From Cytophagales bacterium (lineage in GTDB: Bacteria > Bacteroidota > Bacteroidia > Cytophagales > UBA9547): a stretch of 34,062 bases of DNA. The DNA lies in NCBI GenBank assembly GCA_014376535.1, contig JACMRH010000089.1:1-34062 (forward strand). Direction: 5' to 3'. The position numbers and the translations under genes were made by a program. The notes under the pieces were generated by a model. The model saw nothing but the letters and a program-made list of their open reading frames with translations, ran no database searches and had not been told where the DNA came from. Each line of letters starts with the position of its first letter. Positions within the stretch are counted from its first letter, which is position 1. Positions 1 through 9,981 of this stretch are shown one piece after another.

Positions 1-31
1 ATGTTATAATCAGGATTCTTCTAATACTTAT

Positions 32-68
32 AAAACCAGGCTCGATATTTTCTAGCCTGGTTTTTTTT
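32..68 (+). terminator. Rho-independent terminator-like hairpin for a gene upstream of the window
   Basis: AAAACCAGGCT ... AGCCTGGTTTTTTTT: GC-containing stem followed by an uninterrupted T tract. Confidence 0.75.
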
Positions 69-149
69 ATTAAAGGTCAGCCAGACTTAATTAATTTCCA
101 TTTCTAAAAACTTAAAATTTAAGGATCATTTTAAACTTTAAACAGAATG

Positions 150-512
150 CTATTTCCTACTCAAAATAAAATTGTAAGTAAATAAGGCATTACCTACTGC
201 ACATTCATCAAAAGAGACGACCTCATAACCCATTTGCTGATATTTATTAACTACACTCATTACTAATGTAATATTTGATTCATCGTCTTCCCAAATACCC
301 TCTTTTGTAAATGGGTACTGAACTTCTGAAGTACCATCTGGTTTAAATATTTTTATATAGGACCTCTTTTTCCAGGTAGATCCTCCCCCAGCCAGTTTGG
401 CTTTGATGATTATATTAGAACTTGAGGTATCAGCGTTCTTAAAAGCCATTAAACCTGAAAGTAAACTGACACTTATAACTGAGATTAAAATAACAATAAT
501 TGATTTTTTCAT
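150..512 (-). CDS. Small exported hypothetical protein
   Basis: Supplied ORF 150..584. The internal Met at 512 starts a signal-peptide-like segment, MKKSIIVILISVISVSLLSGLMAF. Confidence 0.55.
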   Translation of the reverse strand: MKKSIIVILISVISVSLLSGLMAFKNADTSSSNIIIKAKLAGGGSTWKKRSYIKIFKPDGTSEVQYPFTKEGIWEDDESNITLVMSVVNKYQQMGYEVVSFDECAVGNALFTYNFILSRK

Positions 513-795
513 TACATAAAATTTTGGTTCTACAAATTTAGTTTTTGTTCTAAAAAATTTGCGATGGATCAGAATTAAATCCAAGCCTCATTTCATTAAT
601 TCACCTTATTACCAATTTATTTTTTTCTGCAAAAGAACTTGGATACAAAATATTATCCCTGGCAGTGTAATTGATAAAATAGAAATAGCCTTCCTGACAT
701 AACTACCTGTTTGGCAAGTGTATTTTAACTTGGTAATTCTAAACTGGCGGGCAAAAAGAAATTATTATTTACAACATCAGGCAGTTTAAATTAAA

Positions 796-1683
796 TTAAT
801 TCCTACCCTTAGAAAACATCTCCTTTACTGATGTCCATTTAATTTCTGGATACCGGCCATTGTCATAGTGGTCCATCCTGGCCTTTCCTTGCATCATATC
901 CCGCATGTATTGCATGCCCTGCCAGGCAGGGTAAAGCTTGTTTTTTCCAGAACTTAAAAATCTTGTAACCTTAATCAAAATATTAAGCAAACCGACTCCT
1001 CCGGGCCTTAATAGTTTAAATTTATGATTACTTAATTCAGACATGATGTCTGCCATTTGAATTGGACTTAACCTATCACCTGCTACTTTCAGATATCGGG
1101 GACTCGAATCATCCAGGGCAACACAGGCAGTGAATTCAGCTACATTATCCATCGTAGTGAAGTCAAGAGTCTGGTGTTTATTGCCCCAATAAAATATTCG
1201 CTTCTTTTTGAAGAGAATCATAGGCATTTCTTCTTTCAAAAGTTCCATAAATGCTCCATTAAAAATGGTAGTAGCAGAAATAGTAGAATTTTCAAGATGG
1301 GAATGAAATTCTCTCCTCAAATCCAGGTTTCTGTTTGTTCCTGGTGTCAGGTTTGTAAAATCCAGGGAAAAATCAGACGGAATAAATCTGGGAACCTGAG
1401 CTTTTATTGCAGCATCCAATAATACTTTTTGAGTTTCAATAATAACAGGTCTTAAACCCGATAAAGCAGAGATAACACAAGTGGCACCTTTGCATGCTTC
1501 AGTCACTTCTTGAAGGTTAAGCATATTGATCTTAACTATTTTAATTCCCAGGCTTTCTAATTGACTTAAAGCCTGAGGATTACTTTCATGTCTGACGATG
1601 GCTGTCAGATTTACACCTTTCTTTATCAAGGATTTAGATATTCTCCCACCTAAATTTCCTGTTGCTCCTGCGATTACTATCAT
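796..1683 (-). CDS. NmrA-like / NAD(P)-binding Rossmann family oxidoreductase
   Basis: N-terminal MIVIAGATGNLGGRISKSL is a GxxGxxG dinucleotide-binding motif; the remainder is NmrA-like (aromatic alcohol reductase type). Confidence 0.85.
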   Translation of the reverse strand: MIVIAGATGNLGGRISKSLIKKGVNLTAIVRHESNPQALSQLESLGIKIVKINMLNLQEVTEACKGATCVISALSGLRPVIIETQKVLLDAAIKAQVPRFIPSDFSLDFTNLTPGTNRNLDLRREFHSHLENSTISATTIFNGAFMELLKEEMPMILFKKKRIFYWGNKHQTLDFTTMDNVAEFTACVALDDSSPRYLKVAGDRLSPIQMADIMSELSNHKFKLLRPGGVGLLNILIKVTRFLSSGKNKLYPAWQGMQYMRDMMQGKARMDHYDNGRYPEIKWTSVKEMFSKGRN

Positions 1684-1896
1684 AGCTAGTATTAGTGTCA
1701 CCTATTTAAAAAATCAAACAACTCCATATTGAATTTGTTTAATTTAGATAAAATGATTCGAATGAGGATATATTTATATTCTTTCTAGGTGACTTAATAA
1801 AAATGGGGAACCATTTCATTGTATTATTCCCAAAATCAATTGCATAAAACAATTAAATAATTTAAATTTATACTACTTTAAATTTCTAATAATTCT

Positions 1897-3537
1897 ATGA
1901 AATCAACTTTTACAAATTTGTGTCTGGTATTTAGCCTGTTCATATGCAATACATTAAACGCGCAAAAAATAGAGGCTGAAAGCGGTGTTTTGGACGGCGG
2001 TGCCGTTGTTGTTACAAATGCTTCAAGTTCAGGAGGGAAGTATGTTACAACCAATGCAGGTAATATTACTATTTCTACATCAACTGCAACTACAGGTTTT
2101 TACAATGTATATATTTATGTTGCAGCACCCTATGGCGACAAACAGAACAATTTTATTTTAGATGGCAATTCTGCTGTGTTTGCTACACCGCTTAACACAA
2201 ACTATATCAGATTAAAAGTAATTAGCTCACAAAAGGTTAATGCTGGGTCTCATACAATAAAAATAACCAATTCCTGGGGATACATAAATGTGGATTACAT
2301 TGAATTTGAAGCAGTTGATGCGTCCAGCAGGTTCAATGTTAATAAAACACTTGTTACTCCAAATCCAACCAAAGAAGCTGCTTGCCTTTATCAATTTTTA
2401 TATGATAACTATGGCAAAAAAATTCTTTCCGGCGTCATGACTTTAAATAGTTTTGATGAATCAAACTTTCTGAAACAAAATACAGGAAAAGAACCTGTTG
2501 TATTGGGGATTGACTTTTTACATACAAACAGAAAATATACATGGTACAATGACCAAACTCCAGTAGATGATGCAAAAGCATGGTCTGCCAAGAATGGTAT
2601 CCCTGTTTTCTGCTGGCATTGGAGAGATCCGTCAAGAGCAACGGAATCTTTTTATACCCAAAAAGGGAATGCAACCACTTATACAACTTTTGATATCAAG
2701 AAAATCAACGATCCAGCGTCCACAGAATACAAGGCAATGTTAAGCGATATTGATTACACAGCAACCCTTCTAAAAAGTCTTCAAACTGCCAACATCCCGG
2801 TGATTTGGAGGCCATTACATGAAGCAGCAGGTGGATGGTTTTGGTGGGGTGCTGATGGGGCTTCCTGCAAAAAACTTTATCAGATCATGTATGACAGAAT
2901 GGTTAATTTTCATGGGCTCAAAAACCTGATATGGGTTTGGACCAGGGAACCAAATGACGAAGCCTTTTACCCGGGTGATGCCTATGTAGACATAGTTGGA
3001 AGAGACATTTACAAAGATGGTGACCACGGTTCACAGGTTATTGAATTTAATAATCTTAATACTTTATATGGAGGCAAAAAGATGATCACGATCAGCGAAT
3101 CTGGTTCTTTTCCTGATGTAACAAACCTGATTAATGATGGAGCAGGTTGGTCATGGTGGATGCCCTGGTATGGTGGATACACTGAATCAGCCACGTATAA
3201 TTCACTTGATTTGTGGAAAAAAATGTTTGCCAGTGATTATGTAATTACACTTGATGAGATGCCTAATTATAAGAACTGTACTTTGGTTTCAGGAATAGAA
3301 GAAGAAGTATCAGAATCTAAGGGATTAAAAATATACTTCTCAGAAGCTACAGGGAATGTAATAGTTAACAGTCCAGAGGTAATTGGCCAGTTAACAATAT
3401 TTAATACTTTAGGAGAAATTGTGATTCAAAAATCTGTTAATTCGACAAATATAGAAGTTCCGGCACTTAACTTGAAATCAGGTATATACTTAGTAAAAGC
3501 TGATAACAAAAATCCGGTAAAGATTTTTAAACAATAG
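1897..3537 (+). CDS. GH26 family beta-mannanase-like protein with N-terminal CBM (CBM35/CBM6-like) and type A T9SS sorting domain
   Basis: Signal peptide; 'EAESGVLDGG...' CBM; GH26 motifs RPLHEAAGGWFWWG (acid/base Glu) and ITISESG (nucleophile Glu); C-terminal LTIFNTLGEIV...LNLKSGIYLVKADNK is typical of T9SS type A. Confidence 0.9.
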   Translation: MKSTFTNLCLVFSLFICNTLNAQKIEAESGVLDGGAVVVTNASSSGGKYVTTNAGNITISTSTATTGFYNVYIYVAAPYGDKQNNFILDGNSAVFATPLNTNYIRLKVISSQKVNAGSHTIKITNSWGYINVDYIEFEAVDASSRFNVNKTLVTPNPTKEAACLYQFLYDNYGKKILSGVMTLNSFDESNFLKQNTGKEPVVLGIDFLHTNRKYTWYNDQTPVDDAKAWSAKNGIPVFCWHWRDPSRATESFYTQKGNATTYTTFDIKKINDPASTEYKAMLSDIDYTATLLKSLQTANIPVIWRPLHEAAGGWFWWGADGASCKKLYQIMYDRMVNFHGLKNLIWVWTREPNDEAFYPGDAYVDIVGRDIYKDGDHGSQVIEFNNLNTLYGGKKMITISESGSFPDVTNLINDGAGWSWWMPWYGGYTESATYNSLDLWKKMFASDYVITLDEMPNYKNCTLVSGIEEEVSESKGLKIYFSEATGNVIVNSPEVIGQLTIFNTLGEIVIQKSVNSTNIEVPALNLKSGIYLVKADNKNPVKIFKQ

Positions 3538-3553
3538 AAATTTTTTTTCTCAG

Positions 3554-3592
3554 AAAGGACTAAATACTTATTTGTATTTAGTCCTTTTTTTA
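3554..3592. terminator. Bidirectional terminator between convergent genes
   Basis: Perfect 14-bp inverted repeat AAAGGACTAAATAC / GTATTTAGTCCTTT with a 6-nt loop and flanking T/A tracts, at the convergent 3' ends of the 1897 (+) and 3590 (-) genes. Confidence 0.85.
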
Positions 3593-3913
3593 TTCCATAT
3601 CGTGCAAATAGCCAATTGCATACTTTTGCCTGTATTGGTCTAGTGTTCCAATAAAATCGTCATTTTCCTGTATAGATTTGACATAAATTTCCAACTCTGC
3701 ATCTGGAACCTGGTCCAATATATTTCTTACAGTTTCGGGATTATCTAAAATTTCATTTAAGCTTAAGTTGCTAATATCACTTACTGATTCAGCCTTCTGC
3801 ATAAAAGCTTTATAATCTGGCTCCTTTTTTGGTGCAATGAAGCTTATAAATGGAGTACCTTCTAATCTTTTCGAGATACTTAAATGGATATGAGATATTT
3901 GGTCATAGGTCAT
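3590..3913 (-). CDS. Hypothetical protein, second gene of an overlapping pair
   Basis: 107 aa ORF. Its start overlaps the upstream stop by 4 bp (ATGA at 3910-3913). Confidence 0.65.
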   Translation of the reverse strand: MTYDQISHIHLSISKRLEGTPFISFIAPKKEPDYKAFMQKAESVSDISNLSLNEILDNPETVRNILDQVPDAELEIYVKSIQENDDFIGTLDQYRQKYAIGYLHDME

Positions 3914-4380
3914 AAGTGCTGATTTATATACGGTAATGTAAACAAAACAAATAATGCCACCGATGCTCCAATAGAACCAAGAGACACCGCTATTATAAGT
4001 ATCGAGCTAGCTGTTTTGTGAGGACTAGAATTTTGATTATCAAATAAGTTTCTAAACAAGTGGGATTCTTTATTGTTCAAAAATTCATTTCCGAATTTCA
4101 AACCCATATCCTTTGTCTTAATTAACCGCCTTTCATAATTTCTATTCCAAATAAAAAAAATCACACCTAGCAAGCCATTAATCATCATTACGATACTTGT
4201 TATTGCAGAAAGAAAGCCTCCTTGTGCTATCAGGCAATAACAGGTGGAAACATGCACTGCAATGACAACAAAATACCCTGCAAGCATTGCCTGTTTGGAC
4301 AACAGCAGAAAACGGTATTGATTAATTATTTGTTGGAATTGCTCTGCTTTTGAAAAAATATCCTCCTGGAAATCGGCCAT
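3910..4380 (-). CDS. Small multi-pass membrane protein of unknown function
   Basis: 156 aa ORF with about 4 hydrophobic segments (AMLAGYFVVIAVHV, AITSIVMMINGLLGVIFFIW, SILIIAVSLGSIGASVALFVLFTL). Confidence 0.65.
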   Translation of the reverse strand: MADFQEDIFSKAEQFQQIINQYRFLLLSKQAMLAGYFVVIAVHVSTCYCLIAQGGFLSAITSIVMMINGLLGVIFFIWNRNYERRLIKTKDMGLKFGNEFLNNKESHLFRNLFDNQNSSPHKTASSILIIAVSLGSIGASVALFVLFTLPYINQHL

Positions 4381-4411
4381 TGCTTAAAGGCAAAAATTCT
4401 ATACCAGAAAA

Positions 4412-7375
4412 TTAAAAATTTCTTTTCAGGTCAGGAAATACAGAAGTAGAAGAAAAATTAGTTGTTTTCTGATCCACGATAGCCTCATAAGCAGCATCAT
4501 GAATTTTAGTTCTGATATTTTGCAACACAAGCTTCTTATTTTCAGCTGTGGGAAAGGTTCTGTTTGAAAGAAATATGTAAATCAATTGTTTCTCAGGATC
4601 GGCCCAAAAGCATGTACCAGTAAATCCAGTATGTCCAAAAGTTGAATGAGAAGCATAAAAAGATGTAGGTCCGTTTTTTTCCATGGAAGGTTTATCCCAG
4701 CCTAAGCCCCTTCTGTTGTAGAAATAATGCGCCCTGGTAAATTCCTGGATCGTTTCTTTCTTGAAATAACGGATTCCATTGTATTCTCCACCATTCAGTA
4801 ACATCTGTATGATGATAGCCAGGTCGTTTGCATTTGAAAACAAACCTGCGTGTCCACCAATACCTCCTAACATCGCAGCTCCCTGGTCATGAACAGTTCC
4901 CCGAATTTCCTGGAACCTGAAATAATTATCCATTTCTGTTGGAGCTATTTGGGAAGCTGGAATTCTGTCTAATGGCCTAAATCCTAAGTATTTAACATCA
5001 AGTGGCTTGTAAAACTTCTGGTTAAGGAAATCATTAATAGGCACATTTAGAATTCTTTCGCAAATGGCTTTCATGATGTAAAAACCGAGATCGCTGTATA
5101 CATACCCATAACATTCCTGACCATCCTTTTTCATCAAGGTATTTGACTGAATGGTCCATTTCCACATTGAATCAGCAAGGGCCAAATCAGCATACATTGA
5201 GGGAGTTACGGGAAGACAATAGCTACCGTATTTTTCATTACAATAAACATTATCTTTTGGCATTTTAATATTAAGAGTACGTTTCCAATGTTCGATAAAC
5301 GCAATTAAACCAGCCTGATGACTCAATACTTCCTGCACATTCAGGTTTTCCTTATTGGTTCCGATAAATTCAGGTAAATAAACACTCACCGTACTATCTA
5401 AAGAAATTTTGCCTGTTTCATACAAGTGCATCACTGCCAGGGTCGTCGCAGCGACTTTTGTTATTGATGCCAGGTCATAAACCGTATTTTCATTTACTGA
5501 ATCTTTCCCTTCGTAATTTAAATATCCAAAGGTTTTGTTATAAACGATTGTTCCGTTTTTTGCCAGTAAGATCTGGCACCCTGGCATGGCTTTGTCCTTG
5601 ATAGCGGCCAAGGCTATAGTATCAATTTTACTAAGTTTATAAGTGCTCATTCCAACACTTTCAGGAATAGAATATTTAAAGATGTCGTTTCTGGCTGTGG
5701 TATCTCCCAAACCTTCTTTGATTGTGGCAGAGGCACTTACCGGCAGTTTTCCAGTAGCCTGAATTGCGCCAAAAATAATCTGGGGGATAATCTTTTTGGT
5801 AGTAAAATTATCTTCGTATCCACATATGAGGTAATCTACTTTTTCAAAGTTTTTAAGGCTATATGCATTCCCAGAAATGGAAACTACAACTTTGGTTTTC
5901 CTTGATAAACGATTGACCATTTCAAGTGCGCCGGCAGGTATATTGTAATTTTTGCTTCTCTGATTATTCATCTCATGAAAACTGATTACAACAACCTTGA
6001 ATTTGCTTAGCGAATCGCCCAATTTGGTGTAATTGAAATCAGACATCTCCTTTCTTGGAACTGAATAATTTCTAAATGCTGCATACTTATTAAGCGTGGA
6101 TTGCACTATATTATCCTTATCCAAACCGATTGTTACAGATGCGAAGGACAAAGAATCTTTTCTTTTTATTGGTATAAAATTGTTTTTGTTTTTTACAACT
6201 GTAAAAGCCTTCTCATAAAGCTTTACTCTCAAAGCCTGAGCATCAGCATTATTCAAATCCTGAAAAAGGCTATCCGTTTTAATGACTTGAGGTGAAGTTA
6301 GCTTAAGCCAATACTTTGTTGTCAGTATTTTTTTTACGGTTTTGTCTATTTCCTTTTGAAAACTTTTCTTTTTAGCAGCCTCCTTAATTAGCTCAATAGC
6401 TTTTGGAACATTTTCAGAAAACAACAAAACATCATTTCCAGCCTGCAAAGCTTTTAAGTCTACTTCTCCAGGTTTATTGAATTTGCTAACACCTTTCATA
6501 TTCAGTGCGTCAGTAAAAATAATCCCGGTAAAAATCATTTTATCTTTAAGCAAATCAGTCACTACTTCGGGCGACAAAGTGGTAGCGCGGTTTGGAGTAT
6601 TATCATAAGCAGGTATGTGCATGTGGGCAACCATCACACTACCTACACTGTCTTTAAACAATCTTTTAAAAGGATATAAATCAATACTTTCGATTCTTTT
6701 CTTGTCATTATTAACTACAGGTAAGGTTAGATGTGAATCTGAATCAGTATCGCCATGGCCAGGAAAATGTTTTGCACAGGCAAGCACTTTTCCATCCTGC
6801 AGACCCTTCATGTAGGCAACACCCTTATCAGCCACTTTCTCTTTGTCTTCACCAAATGAACGGTTGCCAATGACAGGATTGTCCGGGTTGCTGTTAACAT
6901 CTACAACAGGCGAAAAACTAACATGAACCCCAAGTCTACGGCATTGATATGCAATCTCCCTTCCCATTTGATAAATCAAAGTATTATCTGCCAGGGCACC
7001 TAAAGTCATTTGTTTGGGAAAACTAACGGTACTGTCCAGCCTCATTCCCAAACCCCATTCAGCATCCATTCCTATCCAAAGAGGGATTTTAGAGAGGGCC
7101 TGATATCGGTTTGTTAACCTTGCCTGTCTTAATGGTCCACCCTGGAAAAATATTAATCCACCAAGGTTATATTTCACAATTAAAGAATCTATCTGAGCAT
7201 AATGTTCTTCCGTTTTATTGGAATATGCGGCAACCATAAATAACTGGCCAAGCCTTTGATCGGCTGTCATGGATTCGAAAACGCTATCAACCCATTGTTT
7301 TTGAGAAAGTTGGGTTTGGGCTAAAGAGTTTATTGAAAGCAAAAAGGCTATGATAAGCCCGGAATACTTATTCAA
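4412..7375 (-). CDS. GH3 (NagZ-like beta-N-acetylglucosaminidase) fused to a serine hydrolase / class C beta-lactamase-like domain
   Basis: GH3 motifs KHFPGHGDTDSDSH and IFTDALNMKGV in the N-terminal half; the C-terminal half has SxxK (SITK in DLASITKVAAT), YSDLG and HTGFTG. Confidence 0.93.
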   Translation of the reverse strand: MNKYSGLIIAFLLSINSLAQTQLSQKQWVDSVFESMTADQRLGQLFMVAAYSNKTEEHYAQIDSLIVKYNLGGLIFFQGGPLRQARLTNRYQALSKIPLWIGMDAEWGLGMRLDSTVSFPKQMTLGALADNTLIYQMGREIAYQCRRLGVHVSFSPVVDVNSNPDNPVIGNRSFGEDKEKVADKGVAYMKGLQDGKVLACAKHFPGHGDTDSDSHLTLPVVNNDKKRIESIDLYPFKRLFKDSVGSVMVAHMHIPAYDNTPNRATTLSPEVVTDLLKDKMIFTGIIFTDALNMKGVSKFNKPGEVDLKALQAGNDVLLFSENVPKAIELIKEAAKKKSFQKEIDKTVKKILTTKYWLKLTSPQVIKTDSLFQDLNNADAQALRVKLYEKAFTVVKNKNNFIPIKRKDSLSFASVTIGLDKDNIVQSTLNKYAAFRNYSVPRKEMSDFNYTKLGDSLSKFKVVVISFHEMNNQRSKNYNIPAGALEMVNRLSRKTKVVVSISGNAYSLKNFEKVDYLICGYEDNFTTKKIIPQIIFGAIQATGKLPVSASATIKEGLGDTTARNDIFKYSIPESVGMSTYKLSKIDTIALAAIKDKAMPGCQILLAKNGTIVYNKTFGYLNYEGKDSVNENTVYDLASITKVAATTLAVMHLYETGKISLDSTVSVYLPEFIGTNKENLNVQEVLSHQAGLIAFIEHWKRTLNIKMPKDNVYCNEKYGSYCLPVTPSMYADLALADSMWKWTIQSNTLMKKDGQECYGYVYSDLGFYIMKAICERILNVPINDFLNQKFYKPLDVKYLGFRPLDRIPASQIAPTEMDNYFRFQEIRGTVHDQGAAMLGGIGGHAGLFSNANDLAIIIQMLLNGGEYNGIRYFKKETIQEFTRAHYFYNRRGLGWDKPSMEKNGPTSFYASHSTFGHTGFTGTCFWADPEKQLIYIFLSNRTFPTAENKKLVLQNIRTKIHDAAYEAIVDQKTTNFSSTSVFPDLKRNF

Positions 7376-7449
7376 AAGGAAAGGTTTAATGGTTCAACAA
7401 CTTAAAATTAAAGATTAATAGTAATGATTGGATCAATTGGAGTTTAAAT

Positions 7450-7827
7450 CTAAGATAAAGATTTGCCAATGGCCAAAGCAATTAATATCCATCCGGCAAT
7501 CAAACAAAGGCCGCCTATGGGGGTAATGGCTCCAAGCCAGCGGTATCCGCTCAAACATAATATATACAGGCTTCCTGAAAATATGAGCATGCCCAGCATA
7601 TAACTGTAACCGGCGTATTCCAAAAATTTATGCTGAACATGAAACATTAAAATTCCAAGAAGGAACAAGGCCAAAGAATGGTAAAACTGATATTTAACTG
7701 CTGTTTCGAAAGTATCCATCCTTCCGTTTTCTTCCAGGAATTTCCTTAAACCATGTGCACCAAAGGCTCCTATCATTACCGAAATTGCTCCTGAAATACT
7801 GGCTGTTAATAGAAATAGTTTTTGCAT
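7450..7827 (-). CDS. DUF423 family membrane protein
   Basis: SGAISVMIGAFGAHGLRKFL...QFYHSLALFLLGIL...FSGSLYILCLSGYRWLGAITPIGGLCLIAGW is characteristic of DUF423 (YgdD-like). Confidence 0.92.
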   Translation of the reverse strand: MQKLFLLTASISGAISVMIGAFGAHGLRKFLEENGRMDTFETAVKYQFYHSLALFLLGILMFHVQHKFLEYAGYSYMLGMLIFSGSLYILCLSGYRWLGAITPIGGLCLIAGWILIALAIGKSLS

Positions 7828-7879
7828 AATTAAATAGATAGCGTTTTAAAACTTTACTTTATGATTTCTTTATCAAATC

Positions 7880-8671
7880 TTACTTTAGCATAATTCCAGC
7901 AGCAAACCTGCCTGTTTTGTTTTTAAAATACCTGGCTGAATAAAATTTATCAGGATTTGAAAATGTACAAATTCCTGCAACCTCAATGTTATTTTCCTTC
8001 AAACCAAAATTTAATCCCTGGTCTTTATTTGCCTCCCATAAATCTGGGAAGTACTTATCAGTGATTTTGTTGTGTTTAAAATACTTTTTTGAACCATCTC
8101 CCTGTAATTCAAGAAAAGATTGATAAACATCCTCTCCTACTTCATATTTCTCCTGAGATATAGATGGGCCAACCGACAATATTATATCTTCCGGCTGACT
8201 TCCAAAATTATCTGCCATGGTTTGCAATGTTTTTAATGTGATTGAAGATGCAGTTCCCCGCCAGCCGGCATGAATTGCTGCAACTACCTGTTTTTTAGCA
8301 TCATAAGCAAGTAAAGGAACACAGTCAGCACCCATAACACATATACAGATTCCTTTAACATTGGTGACCAGTGCGTCAGCTTTTGATGGATTTCCATCAT
8401 ATTTTTCAGACACTATTAGGACTTTATCTGAATGATACTGGCTAACAAAAAACAATTGATCAGGTTTTATATCAAGAGAACCTGCAAGTAAAGACCTGTT
8501 TTCTTTTACATGCTGATCTATGTCTCCAACAGAAAAGCCAAGGTTCAAACCTGCCAATTCGGCTAAGCTTATTCCACCATCTTTTCCAGAAACAAAATGT
8601 TGAATTTTATCCTGAGTTGAAAAATTTTGAAACTTCCAAAGAGAAATGCCTTTTGAATTCGTAAGGAACAT
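7880..8671 (-). CDS. pgeF: Peptidoglycan editing factor PgeF (multicopper polyphenol oxidase/laccase-domain, YfiH family)
   Basis: Motifs VMGADCVPLLAYD, AAIHAGWRGTASSI, SVGPSISQEKYEVG. Confidence 0.95.
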   Translation of the reverse strand: MFLTNSKGISLWKFQNFSTQDKIQHFVSGKDGGISLAELAGLNLGFSVGDIDQHVKENRSLLAGSLDIKPDQLFFVSQYHSDKVLIVSEKYDGNPSKADALVTNVKGICICVMGADCVPLLAYDAKKQVVAAIHAGWRGTASSITLKTLQTMADNFGSQPEDIILSVGPSISQEKYEVGEDVYQSFLELQGDGSKKYFKHNKITDKYFPDLWEANKDQGLNFGLKENNIEVAGICTFSNPDKFYSARYFKNKTGRFAAGIMLK

Positions 8672-8774
8672 TGTAGAATATGATTGATATAAATTTAACA
8701 GAATTGAATATATTTTTTGAGATTTACAGCTAAAAATAAATGGTGATGTTAAGGAATTTACAGCTTGAAATTAA

Positions 8775-9929
8775 ATGAGAAAAAAGATCCTCATCATTGA
8801 CGATGAAATGGCAATCAGATCTTCCCTTCGGGAGATTCTGGAATATGAAAAACACGAAGTAGATGAAGCTTTTGATGGAGAAGATGGCTTGAAAAAGCTT
8901 GGATCGAGGGATTATGATCTGGTGTTATGTGATATAAAAATGCCCAGAGTAGATGGAATGGAAGTTCTTCAAAAGGCCAGTTCCGGAGAAAACTGCCCAC
9001 CTTTTATCATGATCTCGGCACATGCGACTATTGAAATTGCAGTTGAGGCCACAAAAAAAGGTGCATTTGATTTCCTGGTCAAACCTCCTGATTTGAACAG
9101 ATTGCTCTTATCCGTAAAAAATGCATTGGAGAAAAATGTTCTTGTTAAAGAAACAAAATTTCTGAAAGAGAAAGCAAACAAAAAATACGAAATAATTGGC
9201 GAAAGTGCTGCAATAAAAGAAGTCAAACTATTAATTGAAAAAGTGGCGCCTACAGAAGCAAGGGTGCTTATAACCGGGCCAAATGGTGCAGGGAAAGAAC
9301 TTGTGGCAAGACAACTTCACGCTTTAAGCAACAGGGTCTCGGCACCTTTCGTTGAAGTGAATTGTGCAGCAATCCCATCAGAATTAATTGAAAGTGAACT
9401 ATTTGGGCATGAAAAAGGCTCTTTTACGTCTGCTGTTAAACAAAGGATCGGCAAATTTGAACAAGCTGATGGAGGAACAATATTTTTAGATGAAATAGGC
9501 GATATGAGTCTTTCGGCACAAGCCAAAGTTTTGAGGGTGCTTCAGGAAAATAAACTTTCAAGGGTTGGAGGAGAAAAAGATATTAACGTAGATGTAAGAA
9601 TTCTAGCAGCAACTAATAAAGACCTCAGAAAAGAATTTGAAGAAGGCCGTTTCAGAGAAGACCTTTATCATAGATTGAGTGTAATAATCATAAAAGTCCC
9701 ATCATTAAAAGCCAGGCCAGAAGACATTCCATCTCTTACGCTTTATTTTTTACAAGCTATTGCCAAAGAACAAGGCACAAAGGCTAAAATGATAAATGAT
9801 GATGCACTTGATTACTTAAAAACCCTTAATTGGACAGGAAATATTCGTGAATTAAGAAATGTAATTGAAAGATTAGTCATCCTTAGTGGCGAAAAAATCG
9901 TATTAGAAGATAGTAAAAAATATGCTTAG
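8775..9929 (+). CDS. Sigma-54-interacting response regulator (REC-AAA+), without a C-terminal Fis-type HTH
   Basis: REC domain ILIIDDEMAIRSSLREIL...DIKMPRVDG; Walker A ITGPNGAGKE; sigma-54 contact loop ELFGHEKGSFTSA; ends shortly after GNIRELRNVIERLVIL. Confidence 0.93.
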   Translation: MRKKILIIDDEMAIRSSLREILEYEKHEVDEAFDGEDGLKKLGSRDYDLVLCDIKMPRVDGMEVLQKASSGENCPPFIMISAHATIEIAVEATKKGAFDFLVKPPDLNRLLLSVKNALEKNVLVKETKFLKEKANKKYEIIGESAAIKEVKLLIEKVAPTEARVLITGPNGAGKELVARQLHALSNRVSAPFVEVNCAAIPSELIESELFGHEKGSFTSAVKQRIGKFEQADGGTIFLDEIGDMSLSAQAKVLRVLQENKLSRVGGEKDINVDVRILAATNKDLRKEFEEGRFREDLYHRLSVIIIKVPSLKARPEDIPSLTLYFLQAIAKEQGTKAKMINDDALDYLKTLNWTGNIRELRNVIERLVILSGEKIVLEDSKKYA

Positions 9930-9981
9930 AAGAAAGAATTGTATTTTTCTTTAAATTAATATCACTTTAACAGTTTTTGGC

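Noticed and set aside
1098-1120. GGGGACTCGAATCATCC, resembling a tRNA T-arm
   Set aside because: It lies inside the NmrA-like CDS and no cloverleaf could be built around it.
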